From an uncultured Prevotellaceae bacterium (GTDB lineage Bacteria; Bacteroidota; Bacteroidia; Bacteroidales; Bacteroidaceae), in NCBI GenBank assembly GCA_900315075.1, contig OMXV01000016.1, positions 1-64,000 of the forward strand: a DNA stretch of 64,000 nucleotides. Direction: 5' to 3'. Positions within the stretch are counted from its first letter, which is position 1; each line of letters opens with the position of its first letter. The position numbers and the translations under genes are program-made. A model generated the notes under the pieces. That model was not told where the DNA came from. It did no database searches and was given only the letters and a program-made list of their open reading frames with translations. This document shows positions 28,652 to 37,340 of this stretch, in pieces.

Positions 28652-30181
28652 TTAAAAAGACTCATCTGAAGTTAATAAGAGAGCAGTATTAGCATTTTCA
28701 ACCATTTCTTTGTCATCCAATTTTTCAGCTATTTCCTTGGCCATATTGAAATAATGCTGTGCCAATTTTCTGTTTATATTATAACAATAATAATAAATGC
28801 CGAGTCGATAAGCTGCATCCATCTGCAAATCAACGTATGACGTATCATTGGTTTCCACAACCTTTGTAAAATAGTCTATTGCTTTTTGATTATATTTATC
28901 GTTTTTTGTCATATTACGTGTAATATATTCCACTTCTTTATCCTCTACACTTTTGTTTCCAATTTCCACACCTAACATTTTTTTTCTTTTTATAGAAAGT
29001 GTGTCGGAGTAACATCCATAAGTAAAGGCCACCTCATAGTATGCCGGTATATAGTTATTTACCCTTGCCAATGAGTCCATGCGCTGCAAGCCAACTCTTA
29101 CGCTATCAGGATACTGGCTATTGAGCAATCGCCGTGCATCGTCGTATGCCTTCTCTACGGGTATCCCCTTGACCACATTCTCTGTGGTCTTTGGATTGTT
29201 CATCAAAAACATCACCACCACCGCGATAGCAGCAACGACGAGTGCCAAAGCGACAATTGGCATGAATTTTGTCTTTTTCTTGTTTTTCAGAGGAAAAGTC
29301 TTCTCGCTGGCAGCCTCTTCTATCTCTGCAGCCGTAGGGCGTTTCTGCGGGTCGTACGAGAGGCACTCTATGATGAGCCGTTTGATGCCTGCATCCACAT
29401 TCTCCCCCCCGAAGTCGGGCATGGTTGTCTCGTTTGTCTGTGCCTGCCCCCCAATCTCACCGTATGGCAGTTTTCCCATGACGATTTCATAGAGTGTAGC
29501 CCCTAATGCCCAGATATCGCTGCTCCTGTCGGGTTGATTGTTGGGTTCAAATCTCTCGGGGGCCATGTATGCAATGGTTCCGCTCACGTCATTGCAATAT
29601 TCACTGTCCTTGGCCTGCCCCGACTTGCTACTAATGCCGAAATCCGTGAGGGCATAGTTGCCGTCGTCGCCGATGAGCACATTTGCCGGTTTCACATCTT
29701 GGTGTATTATGGGTGGTGTGAGGGCATGGAGATAAGCCAGTCCTGCGGCTACGTCGTGTATGTATCTCCAAAGTTCATCGTTGTCTTTCATCCTGCCTAC
29801 GAACTGCTCAGACGACCCCTTGCGATAGTATGGCATCACTAGATATGGAGTTTCCTGGTAAATAGAGAAGTTGTATGGCTGTAGCAGGTTGGTGTGATGG
29901 CAGTTATAAACGATGGTGTATTCTTCACGGAATCTTCGCTCTCCCTCGATGTCGAGAGCGTTTTGTGGTCGATACACCTTGATGGCCACCTTCATGCCCA
30001 TTCTTTCGGGGAATGTGGGGTCGAATGTGTCTTCCTCGTCATCCTCACCAGTAGGCACGGTGTTCATATCAATAGCTAACCATACGTCAGCTGTGCCGCC
30101 ATCTGTGCTCAGAGACCGCAGCATCTTGTATCGTCCGTCGAAGAGTTCGTTGTTATTTACGTCGATTTCTATTTTTGACAT
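28652..30181 (-). CDS. transmembrane Ser/Thr protein kinase 1 (Hanks type)
   Basis: It has 509 residues: a cytoplasmic kinase domain (about 15-290), one transmembrane helix (about 308-328) and a periplasmic helical/TPR-like tail. Motifs are a modified P-loop STDGGTADVW, VAIK (Lys68), IHQDVKPANVL (Asp162), TDFG (Asp180) and MAPER. HQD replaces the usual HRD, so it is a non-RD kinase. It overlaps the preceding Sel1 gene by 29 bases. Highly similar to the second kinase (shared NCHHTNLLQP, IHDVAAGLAYLHAL). Likely substrates are T6SS or FHA-linked proteins of this locus; that is inference from PpkA. Confidence 0.94.
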   Translation of the reverse strand: MSKIEIDVNNNELFDGRYKMLRSLSTDGGTADVWLAIDMNTVPTGEDDEEDTFDPTFPERMGMKVAIKVYRPQNALDIEGERRFREEYTIVYNCHHTNLLQPYNFSIYQETPYLVMPYYRKGSSEQFVGRMKDNDELWRYIHDVAAGLAYLHALTPPIIHQDVKPANVLIGDDGNYALTDFGISSKSGQAKDSEYCNDVSGTIAYMAPERFEPNNQPDRSSDIWALGATLYEIVMGKLPYGEIGGQAQTNETTMPDFGGENVDAGIKRLIIECLSYDPQKRPTAAEIEEAASEKTFPLKNKKKTKFMPIVALALVVAAIAVVVMFLMNNPKTTENVVKGIPVEKAYDDARRLLNSQYPDSVRVGLQRMDSLARVNNYIPAYYEVAFTYGCYSDTLSIKRKKMLGVEIGNKSVEDKEVEYITRNMTKNDKYNQKAIDYFTKVVETNDTSYVDLQMDAAYRLGIYYYCYNINRKLAQHYFNMAKEIAEKLDDKEMVENANTALLLTSDESF

Positions 30182-31085
30182 TTTTTATATTATTATTCTT
30201 GTGCTTTTTTATCAGTTCAACCTGTAGGTTTTCGGTCTGGTTTTCTTGTGTGTTCTTTTGTGTTTTCTCAGGCACATTTCTATCATCGCCGTTATCATCT
30301 TCATTGTCCCCAATCTTCTCGTTCTGGCTATCGTTCCAATATCTTTCCACCTCCTCTTCGGTAAAGCCATAATTATCGATATAATTTTTGGCTATCTCGT
30401 CGTCATTGTCGGCAGCCGTCAAGAACCATTCTTTGGCCAAAGTCAGGTCCTGTTCCACACCATATCCATATAGCAAGCACAGTCCCACACCCGTTTGTGC
30501 TTCAGGCAATCCCTTTTTTGCTGCGCTTAGATAGAGCAACGCTGCCCTCTCAGGGTCTGACTCAACTCCGCACCATCCATCCTTATAGACACGTGCGAGC
30601 AAGAACTCTCCCATGGCACTTTCCAATTTTTCTGCCTGAAGCAGATATTCCAAGGCCTCTTCCGAATCTAAATCTATTGTGAGATAGCAATATCCAAGTA
30701 GCGCCTTTGCATCCGGGTATTGGTCGCAGGGTAGTTTCTCCAGATAGCCCATCCCCTCTTTCATATCTTCGTCATCTCCAGAGTATATTTTTCTGCTGCC
30801 TAATATATACGCTGCATCATAGTTTCTCTTTGCAGCCTTTTCCAGCTCTTCATCGCTCATATTTTCCAACGCCTTCGTCTGTTCGGTCTTTCTCACATAG
30901 AAATTGGTTCGTTGTAGAGTTTTTTTACTTTTTTTATTCCTATAGATTACTTCCTTTTTGTAAGTATCCTTTGCTACCGGCTTGACGGGAGGGCGGAACC
31001 AGGATGGAGCATCTTGCGCATATGCCAATGCACACACCGACATCATGATCCATACAAGGATGTTTTTTCTCAGAAATGTTAACAT
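30153..31085 (-). CDS. exported Sel1-like repeat protein
   Basis: It has 310 residues with signal peptide ending LAYAQ. From about residue 75 it has Sel1/TPR-type repeats (AKALLGYCYLTIDLDSEEAL, GEFLLARVYKDGWCG, AQTGVGLCLLYGYGV), which build helical scaffolds for protein contacts. The C-terminal 50 residues are acidic then basic and low in complexity. The gene end overlaps the start of kinase 1, which suggests they work together, for example as a periplasmic adaptor for the kinase tail. Confidence 0.8.
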   Translation of the reverse strand: MLTFLRKNILVWIMMSVCALAYAQDAPSWFRPPVKPVAKDTYKKEVIYRNKKSKKTLQRTNFYVRKTEQTKALENMSDEELEKAAKRNYDAAYILGSRKIYSGDDEDMKEGMGYLEKLPCDQYPDAKALLGYCYLTIDLDSEEALEYLLQAEKLESAMGEFLLARVYKDGWCGVESDPERAALLYLSAAKKGLPEAQTGVGLCLLYGYGVEQDLTLAKEWFLTAADNDDEIAKNYIDNYGFTEEEVERYWNDSQNEKIGDNEDDNGDDRNVPEKTQKNTQENQTENLQVELIKKHKNNNIKNVKNRNRRK

Positions 31086-31116
31086 AATTATTTGATTTTA
31101 AATGCTGCAGATTCGT

Positions 31117-31422
31117 TCATACTGATAATATTGGTGTATTCATACCAATACCTGTGACTTTATATTTTACATTCTTATAAGTAATACTTGACGGGATAAC
31201 GATATCTCCTTTATAGTCTTTTTCATTAAGAACAATCCTCTCCGTTATAATATATGGATCTGGTGGCGGTGGAAATTCACGAAACTATGACAAAGTCATA
31301 GTTACCGTTTTCATGGCTTTGTCGAGTTCGTAGCGAAGACCATTGACGGTCACTTCATTCTGCGCCATCATCGTCATGGGGAGAATGGCAAGCAACACGA
31401 ATAAGATATAAAGTTTCTTCAT
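31117..31422 (-). pseudogene. remnant of a BspA-type surface-protein gene with internal TAG
   Basis: ATG at 31422 starts a good signal peptide (MKKLYILFVLLAILPMTMMA) and the BspA entry QNEVTVNGLRYELDKA. Codon 46 is TAG (31285-31287). The same frame then continues to 31117 with GDIVIPSSITYKNVKYKVTG, which is the start of LRR_5 repeats. The frame ends after 101 codons with no repeats. It is thus a 3'-truncated gene also hit by a nonsense codon, lying next to an intact relative. It explains the otherwise empty gap 31086-31466. Confidence 0.75.
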
Positions 31423-31466
31423 AATAGTTTTGAACTTTTGTTACATATAGGTTATTTGACGACATC

Positions 31467-34400
31467 CTACTTCACCACTACTTTCCTGCCATTTACGATG
31501 TAGATGCCGGCGGGGAGTCCTGTGACGGCTTCAGAAGACGAGACAACATTGACTTCACGGACAACCTGCCCTGAGAGGTTGACCACTCGGTAGGTGCCAG
31601 GCTGGTAGTTGGAGACATCGGGCAGTGTGGGCAACAGCGGCAGGCCCGTAGGCATGTCGTCAAAGATGATGAAGTCGGCATTGGTGCCGTTGGAGTTGAT
31701 AATGTATGCCTCGAAAGGATGCACATTGCGGAGTTCGTGGACAAAGGCACTGCCTTGTTCGTAATCGGTATTATCCTTATTGAAAACCTCCACATACTGG
31801 TTATACACATTGAGTGCATTGATACCGTTCTTGGCCTTCCATTGGAACGTTGGGATAAAGGTGCGGTTGTTGTAAGCTGCCTGAATGAGGTCGGCTGAGC
31901 TCTTCACCGTGGCATCCTTGGCCGAGAAAGTCACCTCGCCACCGAGGTTATACTCGTTGTCATAAGCGTCGTTGTTGGGCATGGAGATAATGTAGGGCGT
32001 ATTGGCCTTGATTTCGCCTACTTTATTCCATCCGTTGGTGTTCTTCGAGGAATATTCAAATAGCCAGAAAGGTTTCTTATTCAGATTTTTGCTGTAATTG
32101 GCAAAAGGTGTGAGGTCGCCCTTGGTGCTGTGTTTGATGCTCTTCACGTCGAACGGCAATGCAATGGTTTCCCATCCCATGCTGTTTTTGTCGATTCCAC
32201 TTTCCATCTGATAGCGGTGAGTATAACTGATTTCCTTGGCAGTGAAACTCTTAGGGCAATAGAAGTTGTTGCCACCCTCAGCATCGGTGAGTATGATTTT
32301 TTCGGCCCTATTATTATCAACGACGTTCTGAATGGAGGTCTTATTATAACTCTTTGCTGGCACATACAACAGGAAGTTGGGGTTGTCCATCCCCTCGAGG
32401 ATGTTGTCGTTGATATTCACATTACCCTGCACTTCCAAGGCACAGATGTTTTCGCTCCCGGAGAAAAGTCCTTTGCCTATGGTTTGCACACTCGACGGCA
32501 ACGACACAGCCAACAGGTCGGGACATAGGCTAAAAGCATGGTCACCCACCTCAACCACCTCATGATAGCCATCCTCATAGAAACTTTCGGGTATTGACAC
32601 CGTACCCTCACAGTCGCCAAAGAGCATCCTAACATTTTGACGGTTGTTCTCATCGATAATGCCGTATGTAATTCCATCGTGGGTTATCGCTTCCTGCCAT
32701 TTAACAAATAAAACGCTCAGATCTGTGTCATGAGTGAGTGTAAAAGGAAAGCACTGCTGTAAGTCGGGAAGAGAATGATTGTTATTTGCGGTACCGCCGA
32801 ATTGGTTGGCCCAGTCATCGAACATTATATCATTCGTGATGTCCTTTCTATCCAGGATGACTTTCACCGGACTACACCAATACCTTGGACTTGTTTCCCA
32901 ATTCTCATAACCGTCCATACTAACCCAAATGACTTCTCCCTCTTCAAATTCTCCATATCCCTTGCTGTTGGGACCAACCTCAAAAGCCCCACTATCCGCA
33001 CGTTTCACTCTTCGTGGAGAAAATGCAGGAGCTTCACCATACGGATCCTCTGTTCCTATATATAACGTACCTTCTCCCACCGACTCGGCTGTCACCATAA
33101 ATTTGGATTTATTTGAGAAAGTGACCTCCACCATGGTGGTGTCCTTAATAAGATACTCAAGTGGATATGGATTACTATAATTATCGATTTTGTTCCCGTT
33201 GATGATTACTTCCTCTGTCGTGTGATTAACATCTGGCTTGAAATACAGCAATCCGTACATACCACTCCATATAGTAAAGGTCTTGGAACCTAAACGCACG
33301 TCATCATTATACCAGCCTACCGTTCCACCTCCACTGGCCTTGATAGTGAGTTTTCTGGTCCTGTCGCTTTCTGCAACAGACTTAAAGTCCTTCCATCCGG
33401 CGGCGGCTGTGTAGGCGTTCTTGCATTTCGTGGGCACCAAGAGTGTGGTGTTCTTCTGATGGGTGAAAGCATCTGTTCCTAATATTGCTGGCGTCTTTGT
33501 ACGCATTCTGAGATAGTTGATATTCGGACAACCGCTGAAGGCTCCGTCGCCAATCTCTTGGAGTGATTCGCCAGGAAACTCCACATATTCTAAATTCGGG
33601 CAGTTCACGAATGCCTCGGTGCGGATTCTCTTGAGGGTTTTTGGGAGGATAATATACTCTACCTCACCATAGGACGTATAACTATACTGTCCTGTAGGTT
33701 TATTATAATAACCACCATTCTCATCTTCCACTGTTATCGTCTCTATACCATCATAGTTGAAATGCCATCCTAAAAAAGCCTGCTCCATGATTTCGGTCAC
33801 GGTGTAGTTTTTCCCATTGTAGATAATGTTATCCGGAATTTGAATGGCTCCACTATAATGGTTTCCCCATCCTTCATACATTCCCTGAGGAATAGCCCCA
33901 AGTGGTCCTGTATGTTCCATCGTTCCTCTATTCGAGTACCAATAGTTTCCGTACAACTCCCTACTATAAGTAACGTATGCCTCGTTGCCACAAAGCAGGT
34001 AATTGATGCCGTTGACAGTGGTTTTGTCATCGGGGAAGACCACTTCCACGGTGGTATTCTTTGTGATATTCCCAAGATTCACATGATGCCATTCATTGCG
34101 TATTTCCGCTGCATCCATGAGAATTTCCTCTTTATCTCCCACCTCAATCGTATCACCTAAACCATGTGCGTTGAGACGGTATTTGCTGGTCATATCGACT
34201 CCATTCACCAGTAATTTGATTACATTGTCGCCATAGATATAGAGTGTAGGAGAGTCACCTTCTGACACAGTGAATTGCTCAGTACCACTGATGTCTGAAT
34301 ACTCATCATTGAAACTCACCACATTTCCACCCATCCAACTATCATCAAAAGTGGCACCTCTGTTTCCAGTCACTTTGATTGTAAGCGTGAATTGCTTAGC

Positions 34401-34484
34401 CAGTGTATGGGCAGATGTCATGAATGTACCTACGATAAGCATGGTGAGGATGAAAAGTATCCTATAGGAGATAATATTATTCAT
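31467..34484 (-). CDS. BspA-like LRR_5 surface protein with type IX sorting tail
   Basis: It has 1005 residues with an N-terminal signal segment. Bacterial-repeat beta units (KQFTLTIKVTGNRGATF, TRKLTIKASGGGTVGWYNDD) alternate with LRR_5 units (YTVTEIMEQAFLGW, LPKTLKRIRTEAFVNCPNLEYV, LPSSVQTIGKGLF). The C-terminal domain ends GLPAGIYIVNGRKVVVK, typical of type IX secretion cargo in Prevotella. BspA proteins bind host or bacterial surfaces. The second half is closely similar to the end of the other large protein in this run (37341-42119), indicating duplication. Confidence 0.88.
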   Translation of the reverse strand: MNNIISYRILFILTMLIVGTFMTSAHTLAKQFTLTIKVTGNRGATFDDSWMGGNVVSFNDEYSDISGTEQFTVSEGDSPTLYIYGDNVIKLLVNGVDMTSKYRLNAHGLGDTIEVGDKEEILMDAAEIRNEWHHVNLGNITKNTTVEVVFPDDKTTVNGINYLLCGNEAYVTYSRELYGNYWYSNRGTMEHTGPLGAIPQGMYEGWGNHYSGAIQIPDNIIYNGKNYTVTEIMEQAFLGWHFNYDGIETITVEDENGGYYNKPTGQYSYTSYGEVEYIILPKTLKRIRTEAFVNCPNLEYVEFPGESLQEIGDGAFSGCPNINYLRMRTKTPAILGTDAFTHQKNTTLLVPTKCKNAYTAAAGWKDFKSVAESDRTRKLTIKASGGGTVGWYNDDVRLGSKTFTIWSGMYGLLYFKPDVNHTTEEVIINGNKIDNYSNPYPLEYLIKDTTMVEVTFSNKSKFMVTAESVGEGTLYIGTEDPYGEAPAFSPRRVKRADSGAFEVGPNSKGYGEFEEGEVIWVSMDGYENWETSPRYWCSPVKVILDRKDITNDIMFDDWANQFGGTANNNHSLPDLQQCFPFTLTHDTDLSVLFVKWQEAITHDGITYGIIDENNRQNVRMLFGDCEGTVSIPESFYEDGYHEVVEVGDHAFSLCPDLLAVSLPSSVQTIGKGLFSGSENICALEVQGNVNINDNILEGMDNPNFLLYVPAKSYNKTSIQNVVDNNRAEKIILTDAEGGNNFYCPKSFTAKEISYTHRYQMESGIDKNSMGWETIALPFDVKSIKHSTKGDLTPFANYSKNLNKKPFWLFEYSSKNTNGWNKVGEIKANTPYIISMPNNDAYDNEYNLGGEVTFSAKDATVKSSADLIQAAYNNRTFIPTFQWKAKNGINALNVYNQYVEVFNKDNTDYEQGSAFVHELRNVHPFEAYIINSNGTNADFIIFDDMPTGLPLLPTLPDVSNYQPGTYRVVNLSGQVVREVNVVSSSEAVTGLPAGIYIVNGRKVVVK

Positions 34485-34614
34485 AAGGCTGAAAATTGAA
34501 GATGATTAAATGAAATGTAGTTAAAAGGAAGTTTATGAGTCGTTAAAGAGACATTTCCTATGGTAAGAGGTTAGGGGTTAGAGGTAAGAGGTAAGAGACA
34601 ACTAAAGAGCAACA

Positions 34615-35736
34615 TCATTCTGGAATATAGAGTTTTGGGTTGGTGGGATGGCTGTTTTCATCGAAAAGATTGGTGATGTTGTCGGTAGGGATGAAGCAAT
34701 AAAGTTTTGCCTCGATTTCTCCCCTTCCCTGTCCTACAGTCGTCAGTGGGATTTTGATATTAAGCATGTGATTGTATCCCATGGTGGTGTTTTTGGCAAT
34801 TAGACATCCTCGGAGTACGTCATCAGAGATTTCCTCGACACCAAAGAAGAGTTCGCAGTCCTTGCTTTTGCACCATGAAATCCATTTGTTTAGTGAAATA
34901 GTGAATTTCTTTTGTTTTAGTCCATAAATATTTTGCGACACATTGAGTGTGTATCCTTCGCCTGGTGTGGGTTGTAGCATGATGTTGGCACAACTCTCCA
35001 TAAGATAGTTCTCGTCATTGACCAAGGTATAGGTACCCGTTCCCTCTTTCTTGAAATATAGGTTGTCGTTGATTTGCGGTGTGAGGTAAAAATTGCCCTT
35101 CATGACATAATACCCCTTCTGTGCTGTGGCTTTCAGCATAGCTCCGTCGGGATTGGCTGGCAAGGCATCTGCGTACCCCCCCTGACTGATATCCACTTGC
35201 AGCCATTTCTCGGCATCGGCTTTGTTCTCACCACTGATGAGTTGGTAGTTAGCGGGAAAATTCACTTCGACCACAATTTTGTCATTGCGTGTCCATTTAA
35301 CCACGTAATGGTTGTCACTGAAACTGAGAGCGAAGTTGTCGCTCTCGCTGATGGTGGAGATGGTGGCTATCCCTCCCCTAACAAACTTCACATGATCTTC
35401 ATCGAGCATGTGGGTAGCAGGTCTACCGGCAGCGGGGAATTGAAGAGAAAGAAAATATCGCTCAAGGAAGTCGAGGATGGTTGGCTTCGACACCATCCAC
35501 ATCTCACTGGCAAAGAGTTTTCTTCCAACATGGGTCACAACTCCTTGGTATAGCCGCACATGCATATCGATGTTTTTTGCACTGACTATCTGGTCGCCCT
35601 CGGCGAGGGTCTTGGTATCGATACCCAAAGCCGAGGTGAGCCGTTTGAGTTCTGCCGTGCGGTATTCCACGGCTGCGGCCTCATATGAGATCAGCAACAT
35701 CAGGGCTATTAAACATGTTCTCATATTGACTTTCAT
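34615..35736 (-). CDS. exported protein of unknown function
   Basis: About 373 residues from the Met at 35736, which begins the signal peptide (MRTCLIALMLLISYEAAA follows). The frame is open 46 codons further upstream, but that part covers the periodic leader and is unlikely to be translated. The mature protein is mixed alpha/beta with three Cys-containing segments near the middle (ESCANIML, SWCKSKDCEL). No family recognised. It lies between kinase 2 and the BspA-like gene, so it may be part of the envelope side of this signalling cluster. Confidence 0.6.
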   Translation of the reverse strand: MKVNMRTCLIALMLLISYEAAAVEYRTAELKRLTSALGIDTKTLAEGDQIVSAKNIDMHVRLYQGVVTHVGRKLFASEMWMVSKPTILDFLERYFLSLQFPAAGRPATHMLDEDHVKFVRGGIATISTISESDNFALSFSDNHYVVKWTRNDKIVVEVNFPANYQLISGENKADAEKWLQVDISQGGYADALPANPDGAMLKATAQKGYYVMKGNFYLTPQINDNLYFKKEGTGTYTLVNDENYLMESCANIMLQPTPGEGYTLNVSQNIYGLKQKKFTISLNKWISWCKSKDCELFFGVEEISDDVLRGCLIAKNTTMGYNHMLNIKIPLTTVGQGRGEIEAKLYCFIPTDNITNLFDENSHPTNPKLYIPE

Positions 35737-35772
35737 AATATGTTGAGTTGATGAGTTATTGAGTTGATGAAT
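35737..35772 (-). repeat. G-free octamer leader
   Basis: On the coding strand ATCAACTC-AATAACTC-ATCAACTC-AACATATT precedes the ATG at 35736, with period 8. Confidence 0.65.
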
Positions 35773-35810
35773 TATTGTGTTTTTAGGGGTGAGGTGTAGG
35801 TGATTAGGGG

Positions 35811-37205
35811 TTACAGGGAAGTAGTTTTCCCTTTTTCTACTTTTCCTTCCTTCTTGCCATCCACATTGTACCAATAACCATCGTACGGTGAACCATTATT
35901 GTAGAATGTTCCCTCAAAATAATAGCCATCTGGTTGAGTGTAACGTCCCTTGTAAATGGTATCCTTGACAAACTCACCTTCGAAAATGCCACCATTTGTA
36001 TGAGTGAAGCGTGCGTGTTTATCAACTCGCCGTCCATGATCGAAATTACCAACATACACCCTGCCCGCATCATCACGAGCCTCGCCTAAACCATGTGGTT
36101 CGCCATCAAGTCGTGGTCCGGAATACGTCCAGTTTTGAGTGCGCCAGTTTTTCACTGTGTCAATGACACCCTCGGGTTCTTCGGATTGTGTTGAGACGTT
36201 GGTGTTGTCGGTAACTGTGTTATCACTCTCTTTGCTCCATGGTTTCAGTAAGAAGAAGAGTGCAGCAATGGCAGCCACGGCAACGGCGGCAAATATGGTT
36301 GTGAGCAAAGGGCTTTTCGAGGGAGTGGTCGCTTTTTCCGCTGCTTCGAGCAACTGTTCGGCGGTAGGTCGCTTAGCAGGGTCTTTGTCTAAACATGAGA
36401 GCACCAGTTTTCGGATGTCGCCAGGCACTTTTACTCCTCCGAAATCGAGTTTGACTTTGTCATTGATTTGTCCCTGTCCTCCACTCTCGCCGAATGGTGG
36501 CTTGCCGCTGATAATTTCATAAAGTGTGGCTCCAAAACCCCAGATGTCGCTCTCTTTCATCATGGTGCCAGGATTGAGGAAACGCTCGGGTGCCATATAT
36601 GCGATGGTGCCACTGTATGCTCCTGCGTCGGTACTGCCATGGTGACTGCTGAAACGCGAACTGATACCGAAGTCTGTGATAGTAAAGTTGCCGCTGTCAT
36701 CGATAAGCACATTGGCGGGCTTCACATCCTGATGGATGATAGGTGGCTTAAGGGCATGGAGGTATGCCAATCCAGCTGCAACGTCGTGGATATAGCGCCA
36801 GAGATCTTTTCGCTCAGTCATCTGTCCTATTAACAGCTCCGATGAACCATTCTGGCAATATGGAAGCACCAGGTAGGGGGTTTCTTTATAGATAGAGAAA
36901 TAGGTGGGCTGTAGCAGGTTGGTGTGGTGACAGTTATAGACGATTTTATACTCATCTCGGAAGCGCTGTTCACCCTCCACGTCGAGCACATTCTGTGGTC
37001 TGTAGATTTTGATGGCAACCTTGATACCCGACTCGTCGAGGTTCTGAAGGTCATCGCCATCAACTAAGTCGGGGTTGTCGATGGTGGTGGCGTCGATGGC
37101 GAGCCACACGTCTGCGGTGCCTCCCTCAGTACTGAGGGGATGTAACATTTTATAACGACCGTCGAACAATTCGCCATTCTCGATTTCTTCTTCGATGTTT
37201 AACAT
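35811..37205 (-). CDS. transmembrane Ser/Thr kinase 2 with C-terminal MORN repeats
   Basis: It has 464 residues: a kinase domain (about 15-290), a transmembrane helix (about 303-325), then a region with MORN-type repeats (from about 365: GVIDTVKNW then GEPHGLGEARDDAGRVYVGNF, GGIFEGEF, GYYFEGTF) facing the periplasm. Motifs: STEGGTADVW, VAIK (Lys66), IHQDVKPANVL (Asp160), TDFG (Asp178), MAPER. As in kinase 1, HQD replaces HRD. The two kinases share their cytoplasmic half and differ outside the membrane, so they probably sense different envelope cues and feed the same targets. Confidence 0.94.
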   Translation of the reverse strand: MLNIEEEIENGELFDGRYKMLHPLSTEGGTADVWLAIDATTIDNPDLVDGDDLQNLDESGIKVAIKIYRPQNVLDVEGEQRFRDEYKIVYNCHHTNLLQPTYFSIYKETPYLVLPYCQNGSSELLIGQMTERKDLWRYIHDVAAGLAYLHALKPPIIHQDVKPANVLIDDSGNFTITDFGISSRFSSHHGSTDAGAYSGTIAYMAPERFLNPGTMMKESDIWGFGATLYEIISGKPPFGESGGQGQINDKVKLDFGGVKVPGDIRKLVLSCLDKDPAKRPTAEQLLEAAEKATTPSKSPLLTTIFAAVAVAAIAALFFLLKPWSKESDNTVTDNTNVSTQSEEPEGVIDTVKNWRTQNWTYSGPRLDGEPHGLGEARDDAGRVYVGNFDHGRRVDKHARFTHTNGGIFEGEFVKDTIYKGRYTQPDGYYFEGTFYNNGSPYDGYWYNVDGKKEGKVEKGKTTSL

Positions 37206-37239
37206 ACGTGAGTTTGTGAGTTTATTAGTTTGTAAGTTT
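37206..37239 (-). repeat. G-free octamer leader before kinase 2
   Basis: AAACTTAC-AAACTAAT-AAACTCAC-AAACTCAC then a short ACGT-type junction to the ATG at 37205. The four units keep an AAACT core. Confidence 0.7.
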
Positions 37240-37340
37240 TTCTTCTATAGAAAATTGAAGATTGAATTTTTCTTTATTTCGAAATTTCGTTATTTCGCAT
37301 TTAGACTAACAATTAACAACTTGAGCCTAAAGTCATATGC

